Positions 9,039 to 17,355 of a stretch of 64,000 bases of DNA are shown piece after piece. The stretch spans positions 2,728,001 through 2,792,000 of the forward strand of contig CAXXDH010000003.1 of the NCBI GenBank assembly GCA_963677785.2. Reading direction: 5' to 3'. The stretch comes from G963665495 sp963677785. GTDB taxonomy: Bacteria; Desulfobacterota; Desulfovibrionia; Desulfovibrionales; Desulfovibrionaceae. Under the pieces are notes generated by a model. It did not search any database. It had not been told where the DNA came from and saw only the letters and a program-made list of their open reading frames with translations. Each line of letters opens with the position of its first letter. The first letter of the stretch is position 1. A program made the position numbers and the translations under genes.

Positions 9039-9883
9039 TGGCGAATCGGGCCAAGTATACCGTGTCCACGCTTTGCCGGGTTCTGGGCGTCTCCCCCAGC
9101 GGCTACTATTCGTGGACAAAACGGCCGCTTTGCCGCCGGGCAATTGAAGATGCAATTTTGACGGCGAGAATTCTCGAAATTCACCGAACATCGCGGAAAA
9201 CTTACGGCGCTCCTCGAATTCATTTCGAATTGCTGGAGCTAGGGTTCACCGTAAGCCAAAAACGTGTAGCTCGTTTAATGCGGGCTGAGGGTGTGCGCGG
9301 AGCATGCAGACGGCGTTGGATTCGCACTACTATTCGGCGGGATCGAATTCGTCCAGCCCCTGATTTGGTCAACCGGAAATTCACGGCCTCAGCTCCGGAT
9401 CAACTCTGGGTGGCAGACATTACCTATGTCCCTACCTGGGAGGGCTTTTTGTTTCTCGCCGTCGTCCTTGATGTATTCAGTCGTCGTATCGTGGGATGGG
9501 CGATGGCCAGTCACATGAAGACCGACCTCGTGCTCAATGCACTGGAAATGGCCATGAAGCAACGCCATGCACACGACGTAATCCACCACTCGGATCAAGG
9601 ATCGCAGTATACGTCGTGTCGATTCGGAGATCGTTGCCAAGCATTGGGTATTCGGCAATCCATGGGCTCTGTTGGGGATTGTTTTGACAACGCCATGTGC
9701 GAAAGCTTCTTCGCATCCCTGGAATGCGAGTTGCTCTGGCAAAACAGCTTCCGTTCAAGGCAGGAGGCGAAACTGGCAATATTTGCTTTTATTGAAGGCT
9801 GGTACAACACGCATCGGCGACATTCTGCTCTCAACTACATGTCGCCCTTGGCTTATGAAAAAGAGTACGGGCTCGCTTCATGA
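8987..9883 (+). CDS. IS3-family OrfB, DDE integrase core
   Basis: The frame has 298 codons from a TTG, but it is probably expressed as the second half of a frameshifted OrfAB fusion. It has an HTH_21 segment near 55-90 (SRKTYGAPRIHFEL) and the rve core with all three acidic residues: D in WVADITYVPT, D in HHSDQGSQYTS, and E in NAMCESFFASLECE. No lesion is seen, so this IS may still be active. Confidence 0.92.
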   Translation: MVRQGGRLDYAEAFEFVMANRAKYTVSTLCRVLGVSPSGYYSWTKRPLCRRAIEDAILTARILEIHRTSRKTYGAPRIHFELLELGFTVSQKRVARLMRAEGVRGACRRRWIRTTIRRDRIRPAPDLVNRKFTASAPDQLWVADITYVPTWEGFLFLAVVLDVFSRRIVGWAMASHMKTDLVLNALEMAMKQRHAHDVIHHSDQGSQYTSCRFGDRCQALGIRQSMGSVGDCFDNAMCESFFASLECELLWQNSFRSRQEAKLAIFAFIEGWYNTHRRHSALNYMSPLAYEKEYGLAS

Positions 9884-9927
9884 GGCCCAAAGCCGAAAAT
9901 CGTCCACAGAATCGGGGGAACTCCATT

Positions 9928-10140
9928 GAATCTCACATCCGATCACGGGGTGAAGAAAAAATTGATCAGGAAGAAAATAAACACCCCACCCGCCGTTGGG
10001 TTGTGGAACGGACCATTGCCTGGCTGAAAGTTTTTCGTGGAATTCGTACCCGGTATTGCCGCTATTTGAGCAATTTTGAAGCATCAGTAAAGTTGGCCTG
10101 TGCAATTATTATTTTCAGAAAAATCAAACAAGAGGCATCT
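9928..10140 (+). pseudogene. C-terminal scrap of an IS5-family transposase
   Basis: Directly after the IS3 right end the frame reads RRWVVERTIAWLKVFRGIRT, then SNFEASVKLACAIIIFRKI. This is the conserved C-terminal end of IS5-family transposases (the Glu of the DDE triad in VVERT). The N-terminal two thirds are absent. The frame then runs on into the CRISPR repeats without meaning. Confidence 0.75.
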
Positions 10141-10180
10141 GAACAATCATGCAACTACCATGCCGGATGTCTTCTTGGTA

Positions 10181-10941
10181 CGGATCATCCCCGCGCGTGC
10201 GGGGAACACGTATGTCTCGGTCTCCTGCTCGTCAATCCACGCGGATCATCCCCGCGCGTGCGGGGAACACAACGATTACGCGTTTGAGCAGCGCACCCTG
10301 AACGGATCATCCCCGCGCGTGCGGGGAACACGCAACCTCAAGCTGCCCTGAAGATGAGCGAGGCGGATCATCCCCGCGCGTGCGGGGAACACATTCATCG
10401 CAATGATAGCTTTGAACTCGGTTGCGGATCATCCCCGCGCGTGCGGGGAACACTGTTGCGGACCATGCGCCTTTCTGATCGGGACCGGATCATCCCCGCG
10501 CGTGCGGGGAACACTTACGCCTATTTGTTAACAAGCCATGCAATAGCGGATCATCCCCGCGCGTGCGGGGAACACCAAGCCCGCCGATAACATCAAAGGT
10601 GATTTGTCGGATCATCCCCGCGCGTGCGGGGAACACGCTTCGGCCCTGCAAAATTCTTTCAAGATTTACGGATCATCCCCGCGCGTGCGGGGAACACCGC
10701 ACAACAACGAACGGTACGTCAAAAAAGTGCGGATCATCCCCGCGCGTGCGGGGAACACGTATTTGCAGTATCGTCTGGACACGACTCAGTCGGATCATCC
10801 CCGCGCGTGCGGGGAACACTTTCAGGACGCGTTCTGGGGTGGAGTTGAGCACGGATCATCCCCGCGCGTGCGGGGAACACATGGGGCGGAATACCGAAAA
10901 AGCGGCAAATATCGGATCATCCCCGCGCGTGCGGGGAACAC
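10181..10941 (-). CRISPR. Type I-E CRISPR array 1: 13 repeats, 12 spacers
   Basis: Repeats of 29 bases begin at 10181 and recur every 61 bases exactly (last 10913-10941), with 32-base spacers. On the plus strand each begins CGGATCATCC and ends GGGGAACAC. The complement, GTGTTCCCCGC...GGGGAT...CCG, has the orientation of the known I-E crRNA repeat. The conserved leader lies on the high-coordinate side. Transcription is therefore on the minus strand, starting at 10941. All 13 repeats look identical, including the trailer-end one, and all spacers differ. Confidence 0.98.
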
Positions 10942-11040
10942 AGTATCTACATCCTATTATTTTCTATGCATTTTTCAAATAGCTGTTCAGCCACCAAAAC
11001 ATGTACACTCTAACTATAGAGTATCTCATCACTTTTTTCG
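10942..11040 (-). promoter_or_regulatory. Leader of I-E array 1
   Basis: The bases between array 1 and the end of cas2 share blocks with those next to array 2: TTTCTATGCATTTTTCAAA is identical at both, about 20 bases from the first repeat, followed by CTCTAACT and AATCCGCATC further out. The outer part overlaps the 3' end of cas2. It should hold the array promoter and the integration signals. Confidence 0.75.
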
Positions 11041-11336
11041 CCAGAATCCGCATCCTGCTGGCGGGGTAAAAACGAAACCAAGCGTACGCCGTCCATCTCT
11101 TTAGGAATACGCCGATTTTCTCCCAGTGTTTCAAAGGAAAAACCGCCCTCGGCCTTCGAACTCCAGGCCATCACCGCATTGCCCTCGGTGAGTCCTTCAC
11201 GAACGGTCTCCCAAATCATTTCCCGCACGCGGAGCGAATAATTCCCTACATACACGCCCGCGCGAATTTCCAGCAGCCAGACGGCAAGCCTGCCGCGCAA
11301 GCGCGGCGGCGCGTTTTCAAGCACGATGACCAGCAT
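11010..11336 (-). CDS. cas2: CRISPR-associated endonuclease Cas2, type I-E
   Basis: A protein of about 108 residues; Cas2e partners with Cas1 to insert new spacers. It begins MLVIVLENAPPRLRGRLAVW, with the conserved RGRLAVWLLE and GVYVGNYSLRVR segments of the Cas2e (CasB/Cas2 ProK) family. Two ATGs are adjacent; the one at 11336 has the better distance to AGGAGG. It overlaps the end of the cas1 remnant and is followed by leader and array 1. The gene itself looks whole, but its partner Cas1 is truncated. Confidence 0.92.
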   Translation of the reverse strand: MLVIVLENAPPRLRGRLAVWLLEIRAGVYVGNYSLRVREMIWETVREGLTEGNAVMAWSSKAEGGFSFETLGENRRIPKEMDGVRLVSFLPRQQDADSGEKSDEILYS

Positions 11337-11970
11337 CATCCGCCTCCTTTTCCACAAAAGCCGGACCCACCTGATCCTCATACGGGGGCGGCGGTTGTTT
11401 GCCACCGGCCGCAAGCACCTCTTCTATGGTGGGAATAATCATTTTAAGAATCCGCTGTTCGCGAAAGGCGTCCCGACAGCGCCGCCTTACCTCGCCTTCC
11501 ACATCCTCATGCGGCTTCGCAGCCACCTGAAAGGCTATTGGCACCACAGTGTCGAACTTGAACAAATCCGCCACATCAAACACGAAGGACCTGGCTTTGC
11601 CGGTATGCAGAAAACCGATGGCCGGAGCATACCCCGCGGCCAGAATAGCGGCCTCACTTAAGCCGTACATGCAGGCCGTGGCCGCGGACAGACATCGGTT
11701 TATCACATCGCCGCTGCCCCAGTTGTTCGGGTCGTAGTTGCGTTTGGTCCATTTCACTTTGTACTGCCGGGCCAGAATTTCATAGATCTTGCGTACGCGA
11801 GTGCCTTCCACACCGCGCAACTGATCCACGCTCCGCCGGGAAGGCGGCTCCTCCCCAAACCGGAAGGCGAACATCTTGCGTACGACCTTCAACCGCGCTT
11901 CCGGCTCCAATGCCAGCGAAGCCTGATACAGCAACTTGTCCGAACGCGCGCCGCACGTGCGGGGGAACAC
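11317..11970 (-). pseudogene. cas1: Type I-E cas1, N-terminal ~90 residues missing and replaced by a CRISPR repeat
   Basis: From ARSDKLLYQASLALEPE onward the frame follows Cas1e to its end, about 208 residues, keeping the catalytic Glu (GLSEAAILAAG), His (GFLHTGK) and Asp (FVFDVADLFKFD) regions. Normal Cas1e has about 300 residues, and the N-terminal beta domain before this point is absent. The codons in front of ARSDK come from a CRISPR repeat: the possible GTG start at 11970 is the first base of the repeat. No ribosome site is visible. Spacer integration is unlikely. Confidence 0.9.
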
Positions 11971-12033
11971 ATCGCAACATATTCTGGCAACCCTGCCGTT
12001 GTAGGATCATCCCCGCGCATGCGGGGGGAACAA
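11951..12033 (-). repeat. Two degenerate I-E repeats with one spacer, abutting truncated cas1
   Basis: A partial repeat (11951-11970, with one extra G) joins the broken end of cas1. A 32-base spacer and a second repeat with two extra Gs (12003-12033, ending GGGGGGAACAA) follow. They are off the period of both arrays and are debris of an array that once ended here. Confidence 0.85.
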
Positions 12034-12149
12034 GCATGCCCGGCTGCGCCCTGGCGCTGACGCAAATCCGCAAGCTGGGACTTATACTGGACAAGCTCGC
12101 CTATAAGCTTTTTGTCCATGGAATCTTTCGCCAGTTCTTTGCGCAATCC

Positions 12150-12178
12150 TTGCGCCTTTAGTGTCGTCGTGGTATAAT
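12150..12178 (+). promoter_or_regulatory. Sigma-70 type promoter
   Basis: TTGCGC at 12150-12155, a 17-base spacer and a perfect TATAAT at 12173-12178. It points at the small membrane-protein gene 40 bases downstream. Confidence 0.55.
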
Positions 12179-12220
12179 TTTATTGACTTTTCCCGAAAGT
12201 ACGGCCCGACAACAAAGCTA

Positions 12221-12406
12221 ATGCCAATGTTTCTCATGATTGAATGTGCAATCCTACTTTTTCTGGTGTTGTTCGCTCTCGGCGCTTTCTTCGGATTCGC
12301 CAAGGGAGTCATAGCCCCGTTGCTGCCGCGCTGGCCGCAACGTCTAAAAAAGGGCTACAGTTACGATCCCGACCGCTTGGCCGGGCCTAAAGGCAAACTC
12401 CCCTAA
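12221..12406 (+). CDS. Small single-pass membrane protein, unknown
   Basis: A 61-residue frame with one long hydrophobic segment at ~7-32 (IECAILLFLVLFALGAFFGF) and a basic, proline-rich tail ending DPDRLAGPKGKLP. I do not recognise the family. It is the only plus-strand gene inside the I-E locus, between the array debris at 12033 and array 2. It has its own good promoter but a weak ribosome site. It may be cargo carried in by the duplication or by an unrelated insertion. Confidence 0.5.
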   Translation: MPMFLMIECAILLFLVLFALGAFFGFAKGVIAPLLPRWPQRLKKGYSYDPDRLAGPKGKLP

Positions 12407-12459
12407 AGCAGCTTTTTCTTGCCGACTTGGGTGTGACACGCCGCCAAGCGTCCAGTTTC

Positions 12460-12672
12460 AAATCAATCCCCGCACCCGCGGGGAACACGATCCCATCACG
12501 CCGCTGAAAGGCACTAACACCGGAATCATCCCTGCGCGTGCGGGAAACACATGGCCAGAGATAAGTTCGAGGCCAGCGGCGACGGATCATCCCCGCACCC
12601 GCGGGGAACACCCGATATCTTCAGCCCAGCGCTCTTCGTAGCCCGGATCATCCCCGCACGCGCGGGGAACAC
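12460..12672 (-). CRISPR. Type I-E CRISPR array 2: 4 repeats, 3 spacers, degenerate
   Basis: Repeats are at 12460-12488, 12522-12550, 12583-12611 and 12644-12672. The two nearest the leader are close to the array 1 repeat but have ACCC or ACGC in the loop region. The third has CCCTG and GGGAAA changes, and the trailer-end one (12460) has lost the CGG start. Decay toward the low-coordinate end agrees with a leader on the right and minus-strand transcription. Confidence 0.93.
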
Positions 12673-12740
12673 GCGGAGTTGGCTCTTTCCAATTTCTATG
12701 CATTTTTCAAAGAGCAACACCGCACCAGACAAACCTTCTC
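12673..12740 (-). promoter_or_regulatory. Leader of I-E array 2
   Basis: It shares TTTCTATGCATTTTTCAAA with the leader of array 1 at nearly the same distance from the first repeat, then CTCTAACT. Elsewhere the two leaders have diverged strongly, so this is an old duplicate. Confidence 0.7.
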
Positions 12741-12855
12741 TAACTGGTGAGTGTATCTGCACCTTTTTTGATAAATCCGCATCGCCCCGAGGCCGTAATC
12801 AAACCAGGCATGCGCCCTGTTCGATGAAAAGGAAGGTCAGCCTTTCCTTGAAGGC
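12741..12855 (-). pseudogene. Relic of cas1 N-terminus fused to cas2 C-terminus
   Basis: On the minus strand 12814-12855 reads AFKERLTFLFIEQG, which matches the first conserved segment of Cas1e (L-K-D-R-V-S-M-I-F-L-x-Y-G). The next codons read CLV, a stop, then LRPRGDADLSKK, which lines up with RLVSFLPRQQDADSGEK at the end of the intact cas2 of this locus. A large internal deletion has thus joined the first codons of a cas1 to the last of a cas2. Its leader and array 2 follow directly. Confidence 0.6.
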
Positions 12856-12882
12856 ATAGGGGTGATGGATTCCTGTTTTTGC

Positions 12883-13557
12883 TTACTTTTTCTCGCCTTT
12901 TTGCAAAGTCTGCACGCGGCGCAATACATGACTTCGTTTATACGTGGCGAAGGATATCGCATTGTCGCGCAGACTGTCTTTTCCCAAAACGAAATCTTCC
13001 ACCTCAATCTGGCGGGTAAACTGTTCCACCGAACTGCTCCCAAGAAGTAATTGGAAAGCCTTTTCACGACTTTCAACCAATCCTGCCAAAACAGGGATCG
13101 ATGGGATGCAGGATTTGCGTCCCAGCCACAGGCCCCATACAGGGTCTGCCAAAGCTTGGGCAACATCTGAAAGCAACGGCCCGTCTCCCTGCAATACGAC
13201 ACCGAATGATGCATCCATTAAATACGTGCGACGGGTGATATGACAGTCTTTGATTCCTCCTGTGGCCCGCAACGTCCCTTGGACCGTATGAAAATCGATA
13301 AGCCTGCGCACAGGCAATTCCTTTTCTTTCAATTTCCTGGGGAGGGCGACAGCGGTCATTCGCAATCGGGCGAACCGTTCAAGAAACATCTGTTCGTCTT
13401 CGCCGCCACGAATATACCCCAGTGCTGCGCAACACATGCCAGCAATTGCACTTTTGGTAGGCATGAGAGCACTACCTCTGAGGTCAAACTGACTCTCCAC
13501 CCCCCAGGACTGCAAGGGGCCCTGCAAACGCAAGGCAAGAAAAGAATCAGTCGACAT
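12883..13557 (-). CDS. cas5: Cascade subunit Cas5e (CasD)
   Basis: A 224-residue RAMP protein that caps the 5' handle of the crRNA in the type I-E Cascade complex. The N-terminus FLALRLQGPLQSWGVESQF and the following R-x-S-A-L-M-P-T-K-S segment are the Cas5 family signature. The ATG at 13557 overlaps the end of cas7. It is the last intact gene of the interference operon, directly before the cas1/cas2 relic. Confidence 0.95.
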   Translation of the reverse strand: MSTDSFLALRLQGPLQSWGVESQFDLRGSALMPTKSAIAGMCCAALGYIRGGEDEQMFLERFARLRMTAVALPRKLKEKELPVRRLIDFHTVQGTLRATGGIKDCHITRRTYLMDASFGVVLQGDGPLLSDVAQALADPVWGLWLGRKSCIPSIPVLAGLVESREKAFQLLLGSSSVEQFTRQIEVEDFVLGKDSLRDNAISFATYKRSHVLRRVQTLQKGEKK

Positions 13558-14587
13558 ACTTCACCATCCCTTCTAAAAGCCCAGAAAAACTGCAATCAGG
13601 GATAACCAGCTCTTTTTCTGCTTTTATTCCCCAAATATCAGTCAAATTCTTATATTCCTGTTTCAAAAGCTCCACGGATGCTTCGAAATATCCTTTTGCG
13701 GAACGTCTCACAGGCTGTTCAAATGCGTTGACCAACTGGATGGGATGGCCCTTTTCCCGGACCACCCCCAACACATAGCCGGGAAGTGTATTGCCGTTCA
13801 TGGTATTTTTGCGTGCGCCGGGCATGGCCATGATCACGGACTTGATGAAAGTCTTCACCACTGCCTGGCGTTCTTCTTTGTTCAGGCATCCCAGATGAGC
13901 CTGGTCGGTCAGCATGTCCAGATTTAGTGCGGCGAAACGATAATATGTGGCGGAGTTGAATTCCAACGTTGAGGTCATTCCGGCGCCGCTTTCCTCCTTT
14001 GGCTGCAGATCATCCACTGCAGAGAAAAAATCGATTTCATTATCGGTCTTGTGCGTGGAAATGGCGTGGGAGAACATGGATGCCCCGTCGATGCTCAAAG
14101 ATTGATCGTTGGCGACCATCCGGCCAAAAAGCATGATATCCGCTGCGTCTTTCAGTTTGGCGGCGTTAATGGCCTTTATGGCCTTTTTTATATCCTTGGT
14201 CTCCGCGTACGCTTTGGCCATTGTTTCGATTTCCAAGGGGGACAGAAAATACAGAGTTTTCGACTTCACTTTATCCTTGGATTTAGCGTCCCTATTCACC
14301 AGCTTGTCCACAATCTCTTCAGCACCTTTTTGGGCGTCTTCATTTGACAATCCGGCGGCAAGCATTTCCTGGAACAGGGGGGCAAACATCAGACGCGTCC
14401 TTTCTCCTTTGAACAATTCAGGAGACTCTTCCTTGGCGAATTCACGGATGGCTCGCTTCCAGCATTGGCTGGAAACACGTGCGCGTTGAATGCCACCGAA
14501 AACGGCTGTCTTTGGCGAATTGAGATCGTCCCGGTTGAGGCAGGCAACAGGTACGGACTGAAGGATGTGTAATTCAAGATGTTTCAT
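13547..14587 (-). CDS. cas7: Cascade backbone subunit Cas7e (CasC)
   Basis: A protein of about 346 residues; six copies form the Cascade backbone along the crRNA. MKHLELHILQSVPVACLNRD, then GGIQRARVSSQCWKRAIRE, is the typical Cas7e start. The frame is open another 30 codons upstream, but the ATG at 14587 has AGGAG seven bases before it and starts exactly at the family start. It sits 23 bases after cas6e. Confidence 0.95.
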   Translation of the reverse strand: MKHLELHILQSVPVACLNRDDLNSPKTAVFGGIQRARVSSQCWKRAIREFAKEESPELFKGERTRLMFAPLFQEMLAAGLSNEDAQKGAEEIVDKLVNRDAKSKDKVKSKTLYFLSPLEIETMAKAYAETKDIKKAIKAINAAKLKDAADIMLFGRMVANDQSLSIDGASMFSHAISTHKTDNEIDFFSAVDDLQPKEESGAGMTSTLEFNSATYYRFAALNLDMLTDQAHLGCLNKEERQAVVKTFIKSVIMAMPGARKNTMNGNTLPGYVLGVVREKGHPIQLVNAFEQPVRRSAKGYFEASVELLKQEYKNLTDIWGIKAEKELVIPDCSFSGLLEGMVKYVD

Positions 14588-14610
14588 GATCTTTCTCCTG
14601 AATAGATTTG

Positions 14611-15276
14611 TTAGAGAGCTACCGGGGCGAGAAGCAACAAGCCATAGCCGAAGCTTTTTGCTCCTCCCAGACCGCAACGATAGGTTTGCATAAACAGATC
14701 TTTGTCTGTGACGGTCAGGACGCCGCGAAACTGTACGCCCCCATGTGTTCCTGTCTTGCCGTTTCTACGAAAATAGCTTTTACTTACAGTGCTGATCTCC
14801 AAAGGCGCGTCTTCCTCTATGCGAAATCCGCCCGGCACGTCCTTGCCTTCAGAATCACGGCAACGTCGCACCTCCCCCTTTCTCCGAAGCCACGCCCGCA
14901 AATCATCCTCTTTGATAAGAGGAACCCGTTTTCCTTTTTCCAGAAGGATTCCGTTTACATCTTTCACGATTGTCTTGGTGGGATTGGCCCGGATATCAAA
15001 GACATAATGATCGTGCGAAAAGAATGAAGGAGCTATTTCCTTGCTGGCAAAATCTTCAGGTTCGCACCAGGCGGGGCATGTGGGACTTTTCTCACTGACC
15101 AGCCAAATCTGATAGCCTTCCTGTGATTCATCTATACGTGTCAAAAAATCACGGCGATCATGAGCTTCTGCCTTGGGAAAACACTGCCAGGCACCTTTAT
15201 GCCAGGCGTAGCTGTCAAAAAACCTATTCTCACGCACCGCGTTGAAATCCACCGACATGCGGGTGATCCAAGTCAT
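14611..15276 (-). CDS. cas6e: CRISPR RNA endonuclease Cas6e (CasE)
   Basis: A 221-residue RAMP endonuclease that cuts the I-E pre-crRNA in each repeat. It begins MTWITRMSVDFNAVRENRFF. A His that can serve as the catalytic one is in YAWHKGAW near residue 26, and the C-terminal G-rich loop reads CGLGGAKSFGYGLLLLAPV. The ATG overlaps the stop of cse2 (ATGA). Its place between cse2 and cas7 differs from the E. coli order, where it follows cas5. Confidence 0.93.
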   Translation of the reverse strand: MTWITRMSVDFNAVRENRFFDSYAWHKGAWQCFPKAEAHDRRDFLTRIDESQEGYQIWLVSEKSPTCPAWCEPEDFASKEIAPSFFSHDHYVFDIRANPTKTIVKDVNGILLEKGKRVPLIKEDDLRAWLRRKGEVRRCRDSEGKDVPGGFRIEEDAPLEISTVSKSYFRRNGKTGTHGGVQFRGVLTVTDKDLFMQTYRCGLGGAKSFGYGLLLLAPVAL

Positions 15277-15782
15277 GACTGCGCCTCCTGCTCATTCAAC
15301 TGCTTTTTCTCTTCTGCTGCAGGTATATTCCAAAATGAGGCCGCCCATTTTGCTTTTGTCCGATCTCCCCAATATTTCATGTCCATACGTAAGGATTCAT
15401 AGTTGACTGGAATATCATAAGACTTTGCCATAAGAATCATGCGCAAAACGCGGCCTTGCAACTCGTCACCGTATTCAGCCGCCAGCAGGTGCTGAAAACG
15501 ACGCTCCACAGGGGTGAGTTTGCTTTCATCGTTATTCCCGCCTTCCCGCTTCCTATCGATGGCCTTGCACACCGCTCCAAAGTCACCTTTACCTGTTTCG
15601 CTGGGATGTGTTGCATAGAGTCCGGCAATCAGCGCATCCACATCATTAGTGACATCCACTCCCAGACGCCCCAGAGAAGGCCAGGCTCGCTGCTGTTTGC
15701 TGGGTACGTACACGCAACGCAGGTTGGCCATCATTCCTCTGTCCTCTTTATGCTTGCGAAGCCTCTCCATCAGTCCACTCAT
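15273..15782 (-). CDS. cse2: Cascade small subunit Cse2 (CasB)
   Basis: About 169 residues. Helical small subunit that stabilises the displaced strand in Cascade. Conserved pieces include ANLRCVYVPSKQQRAWPSLGRLG and PVERRFQHLLA. The ATG at 15782 overlaps the stop of cse1 (ATGA) and has AAGGAG upstream. A longer upstream reading frame lies in the cse1 gene and is not used. Confidence 0.92.
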   Translation of the reverse strand: MSGLMERLRKHKEDRGMMANLRCVYVPSKQQRAWPSLGRLGVDVTNDVDALIAGLYATHPSETGKGDFGAVCKAIDRKREGGNNDESKLTPVERRFQHLLAAEYGDELQGRVLRMILMAKSYDIPVNYESLRMDMKYWGDRTKAKWAASFWNIPAAEEKKQLNEQEAQS

Positions 15783-17344
15783 ACCGTCTCCTTGTTTTTC
15801 AGACGTTCGAATGTTTCGGATTTTGCGTATTGCAGCTTGCGCAATCCTTTGACAAATCCACGCATCATTCGCGGTGTATCCTGGCCGCAAGCAGTGCTGT
15901 AAGCATCACGTGCGGCGAAATAACACATATGGCACCAAGCTTTTTCTGTGGCAGATGTTTTGTCGCTTCCCAAGGACTGGACATGGTCCATAAGTACGGA
16001 AAGCTGCTTTTCCACCTGTGTCCAGTAATGAGTTGTGGCTTTAGCGTGGAGATTGCCTTGGAGCGTGAGCTTTTTGGTCCCTGCGCTTTTCAACCTTCCT
16101 TCCCATCCTACATCGATTTCTTTGCGGTAGCTCTCCACTGCCCAACCGAGACTTTTGGCAACAAATTCACTGTAAGCAACTCCGGCTTCGTACAGCCTGC
16201 GCCCTTTCACTGTGAACATGTTGGCAGGGATGTGAAAGACGGATTCTACAGTATCGAGGATTTTCGCCTGATTCCTGCCCAAAGCCGCTATGAGCAGATC
16301 AAACGATTCTCCCTTCGGAATGGCGCTCAAACAAAGCGGTCCGCCATTGTCAGGAGCCCGCTTTACCATCAGCGCCCCCAGTTCACGCCATAACGCTCTA
16401 TCAGGCCGAAAGGATAAAAGATTTCGTGTTTCTTCACCTTTCACATGGTTAATACTTACAGTGGCTGTGGGCTCTTGAGGGAAGCCATCCGCGTAGGTCG
16501 GATACACAAGTCCGTCCCCCAGGAGCATCACATTCTGACCTGGAAACACTTTCATAAGCCTCTTGAGGGGCACGAGACGCCCCATATAACTTGTTGTTGC
16601 ATTGGCGATAGCCAGCTCATCACTTCTGGAGCTTGGAACCTGTTCCCAGACAGGGCGCCCTATTTCTCTTTCTCCATAGCTAAAAATAACCTGTTCATAT
16701 GTTGGCGTATTCCATAGCACCGTTTCTTTTAGGTTGGCGCAACGAATGAAAGCATGAGCCATGGAGGCTGGAGCACAGGGAGCATCTTTGGATGTTTTAA
16801 TACTTTGCAAGCCATCCCAGTATACTTGGGACATCGTTCCGCCAAGCGAAAAGCACTGAAATGTCAGCATGGAGAGGATAACATCTTCAATAGGGATTTT
16901 ACGTTGTTCCGACAGCCCCTCATGATCAAAGCAAGTCGAGGCGTTCCCGGTTGCCATGGAAAAATTCAGCGTTGATACCGGAGTCCATTTTTCAACTGCT
17001 TTGTCCTTCCTAGCTCCAGGCTTCTCTTTGGTGATGGACGCCATCTGCAGCCATGGCTTTTCCGGGTGAAACAATTCAAAAGAGTCCTTCCATGTGTTCA
17101 GGTAATCGTCCACCGCTTCCGGCAGGATTTCCGGAGCACTTTCCCATTCGTCCTCATCCTTTGGTCCATTAATGGAGGCATGTGTAATACAAACGAAAAG
17201 ACGCATCAAAGCAACGCGCTCGTGGGGACGAACATTAAGGTCTGTGTAACGTTCTCCGTGGGCCAGAGCCTCAAGCAAACTTATTCGTTTGGGAATTCCA
17301 TTGAGATCGACAACAGGTATCCAAGCATCCATCGCTACATTCAT
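15779..17344 (-). CDS. cse1: Cascade large subunit Cse1 (CasA, Cas8e)
   Basis: A 521-residue subunit that reads the PAM and recruits Cas3. The start MNVAMDAWIPVVDLNG matches the family (N-L-x-x-x-P-W-I-P-V), and the SINHVKGEETRNLLSFRPDRALWRELGALM region is typical of the middle part. AAAGGAGGAAAG leads the ATG at 17344. It follows cas3 by 11 bases. No lesion is seen. Confidence 0.94.
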   Translation of the reverse strand: MNVAMDAWIPVVDLNGIPKRISLLEALAHGERYTDLNVRPHERVALMRLFVCITHASINGPKDEDEWESAPEILPEAVDDYLNTWKDSFELFHPEKPWLQMASITKEKPGARKDKAVEKWTPVSTLNFSMATGNASTCFDHEGLSEQRKIPIEDVILSMLTFQCFSLGGTMSQVYWDGLQSIKTSKDAPCAPASMAHAFIRCANLKETVLWNTPTYEQVIFSYGEREIGRPVWEQVPSSRSDELAIANATTSYMGRLVPLKRLMKVFPGQNVMLLGDGLVYPTYADGFPQEPTATVSINHVKGEETRNLLSFRPDRALWRELGALMVKRAPDNGGPLCLSAIPKGESFDLLIAALGRNQAKILDTVESVFHIPANMFTVKGRRLYEAGVAYSEFVAKSLGWAVESYRKEIDVGWEGRLKSAGTKKLTLQGNLHAKATTHYWTQVEKQLSVLMDHVQSLGSDKTSATEKAWCHMCYFAARDAYSTACGQDTPRMMRGFVKGLRKLQYAKSETFERLKNKETV

Positions 17345-17355
17345 CTTTCCTCCTT

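Larger units (their letters stand above)
8668..9927 (+). mobile_element. IS3-family insertion sequence
   Basis: A 1260-base element with imperfect terminal inverted repeats. The left end starts AATGGAGTTGACCCGATT and the complement of the right end starts AATGGAGTTCCCCCGATT, both going on to GTGGAC; about 22 of 26 positions match. It holds the two overlapping frames of an IS3 element. No target duplication is seen: IS66 sequence is on the left and an IS5-type scrap on the right. Hence the right flank was probably rearranged after insertion. Confidence 0.85.

Noticed and set aside
10100..11104. Several open frames with repeated D-H-P-R-A-C-G-E-H or S-S-P-R-V-R-G-T segments
   Set aside because: They are translations of the I-E repeats in three phases.
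12034..12119. A short minus-strand frame starting MDKKLIGELVQYKSQLADLR that runs into repeat debris
   Set aside because: The ribosome site is weak and it has no recognisable family. It may be the start of a gene cut by the rearrangement, but the evidence is too thin to list.
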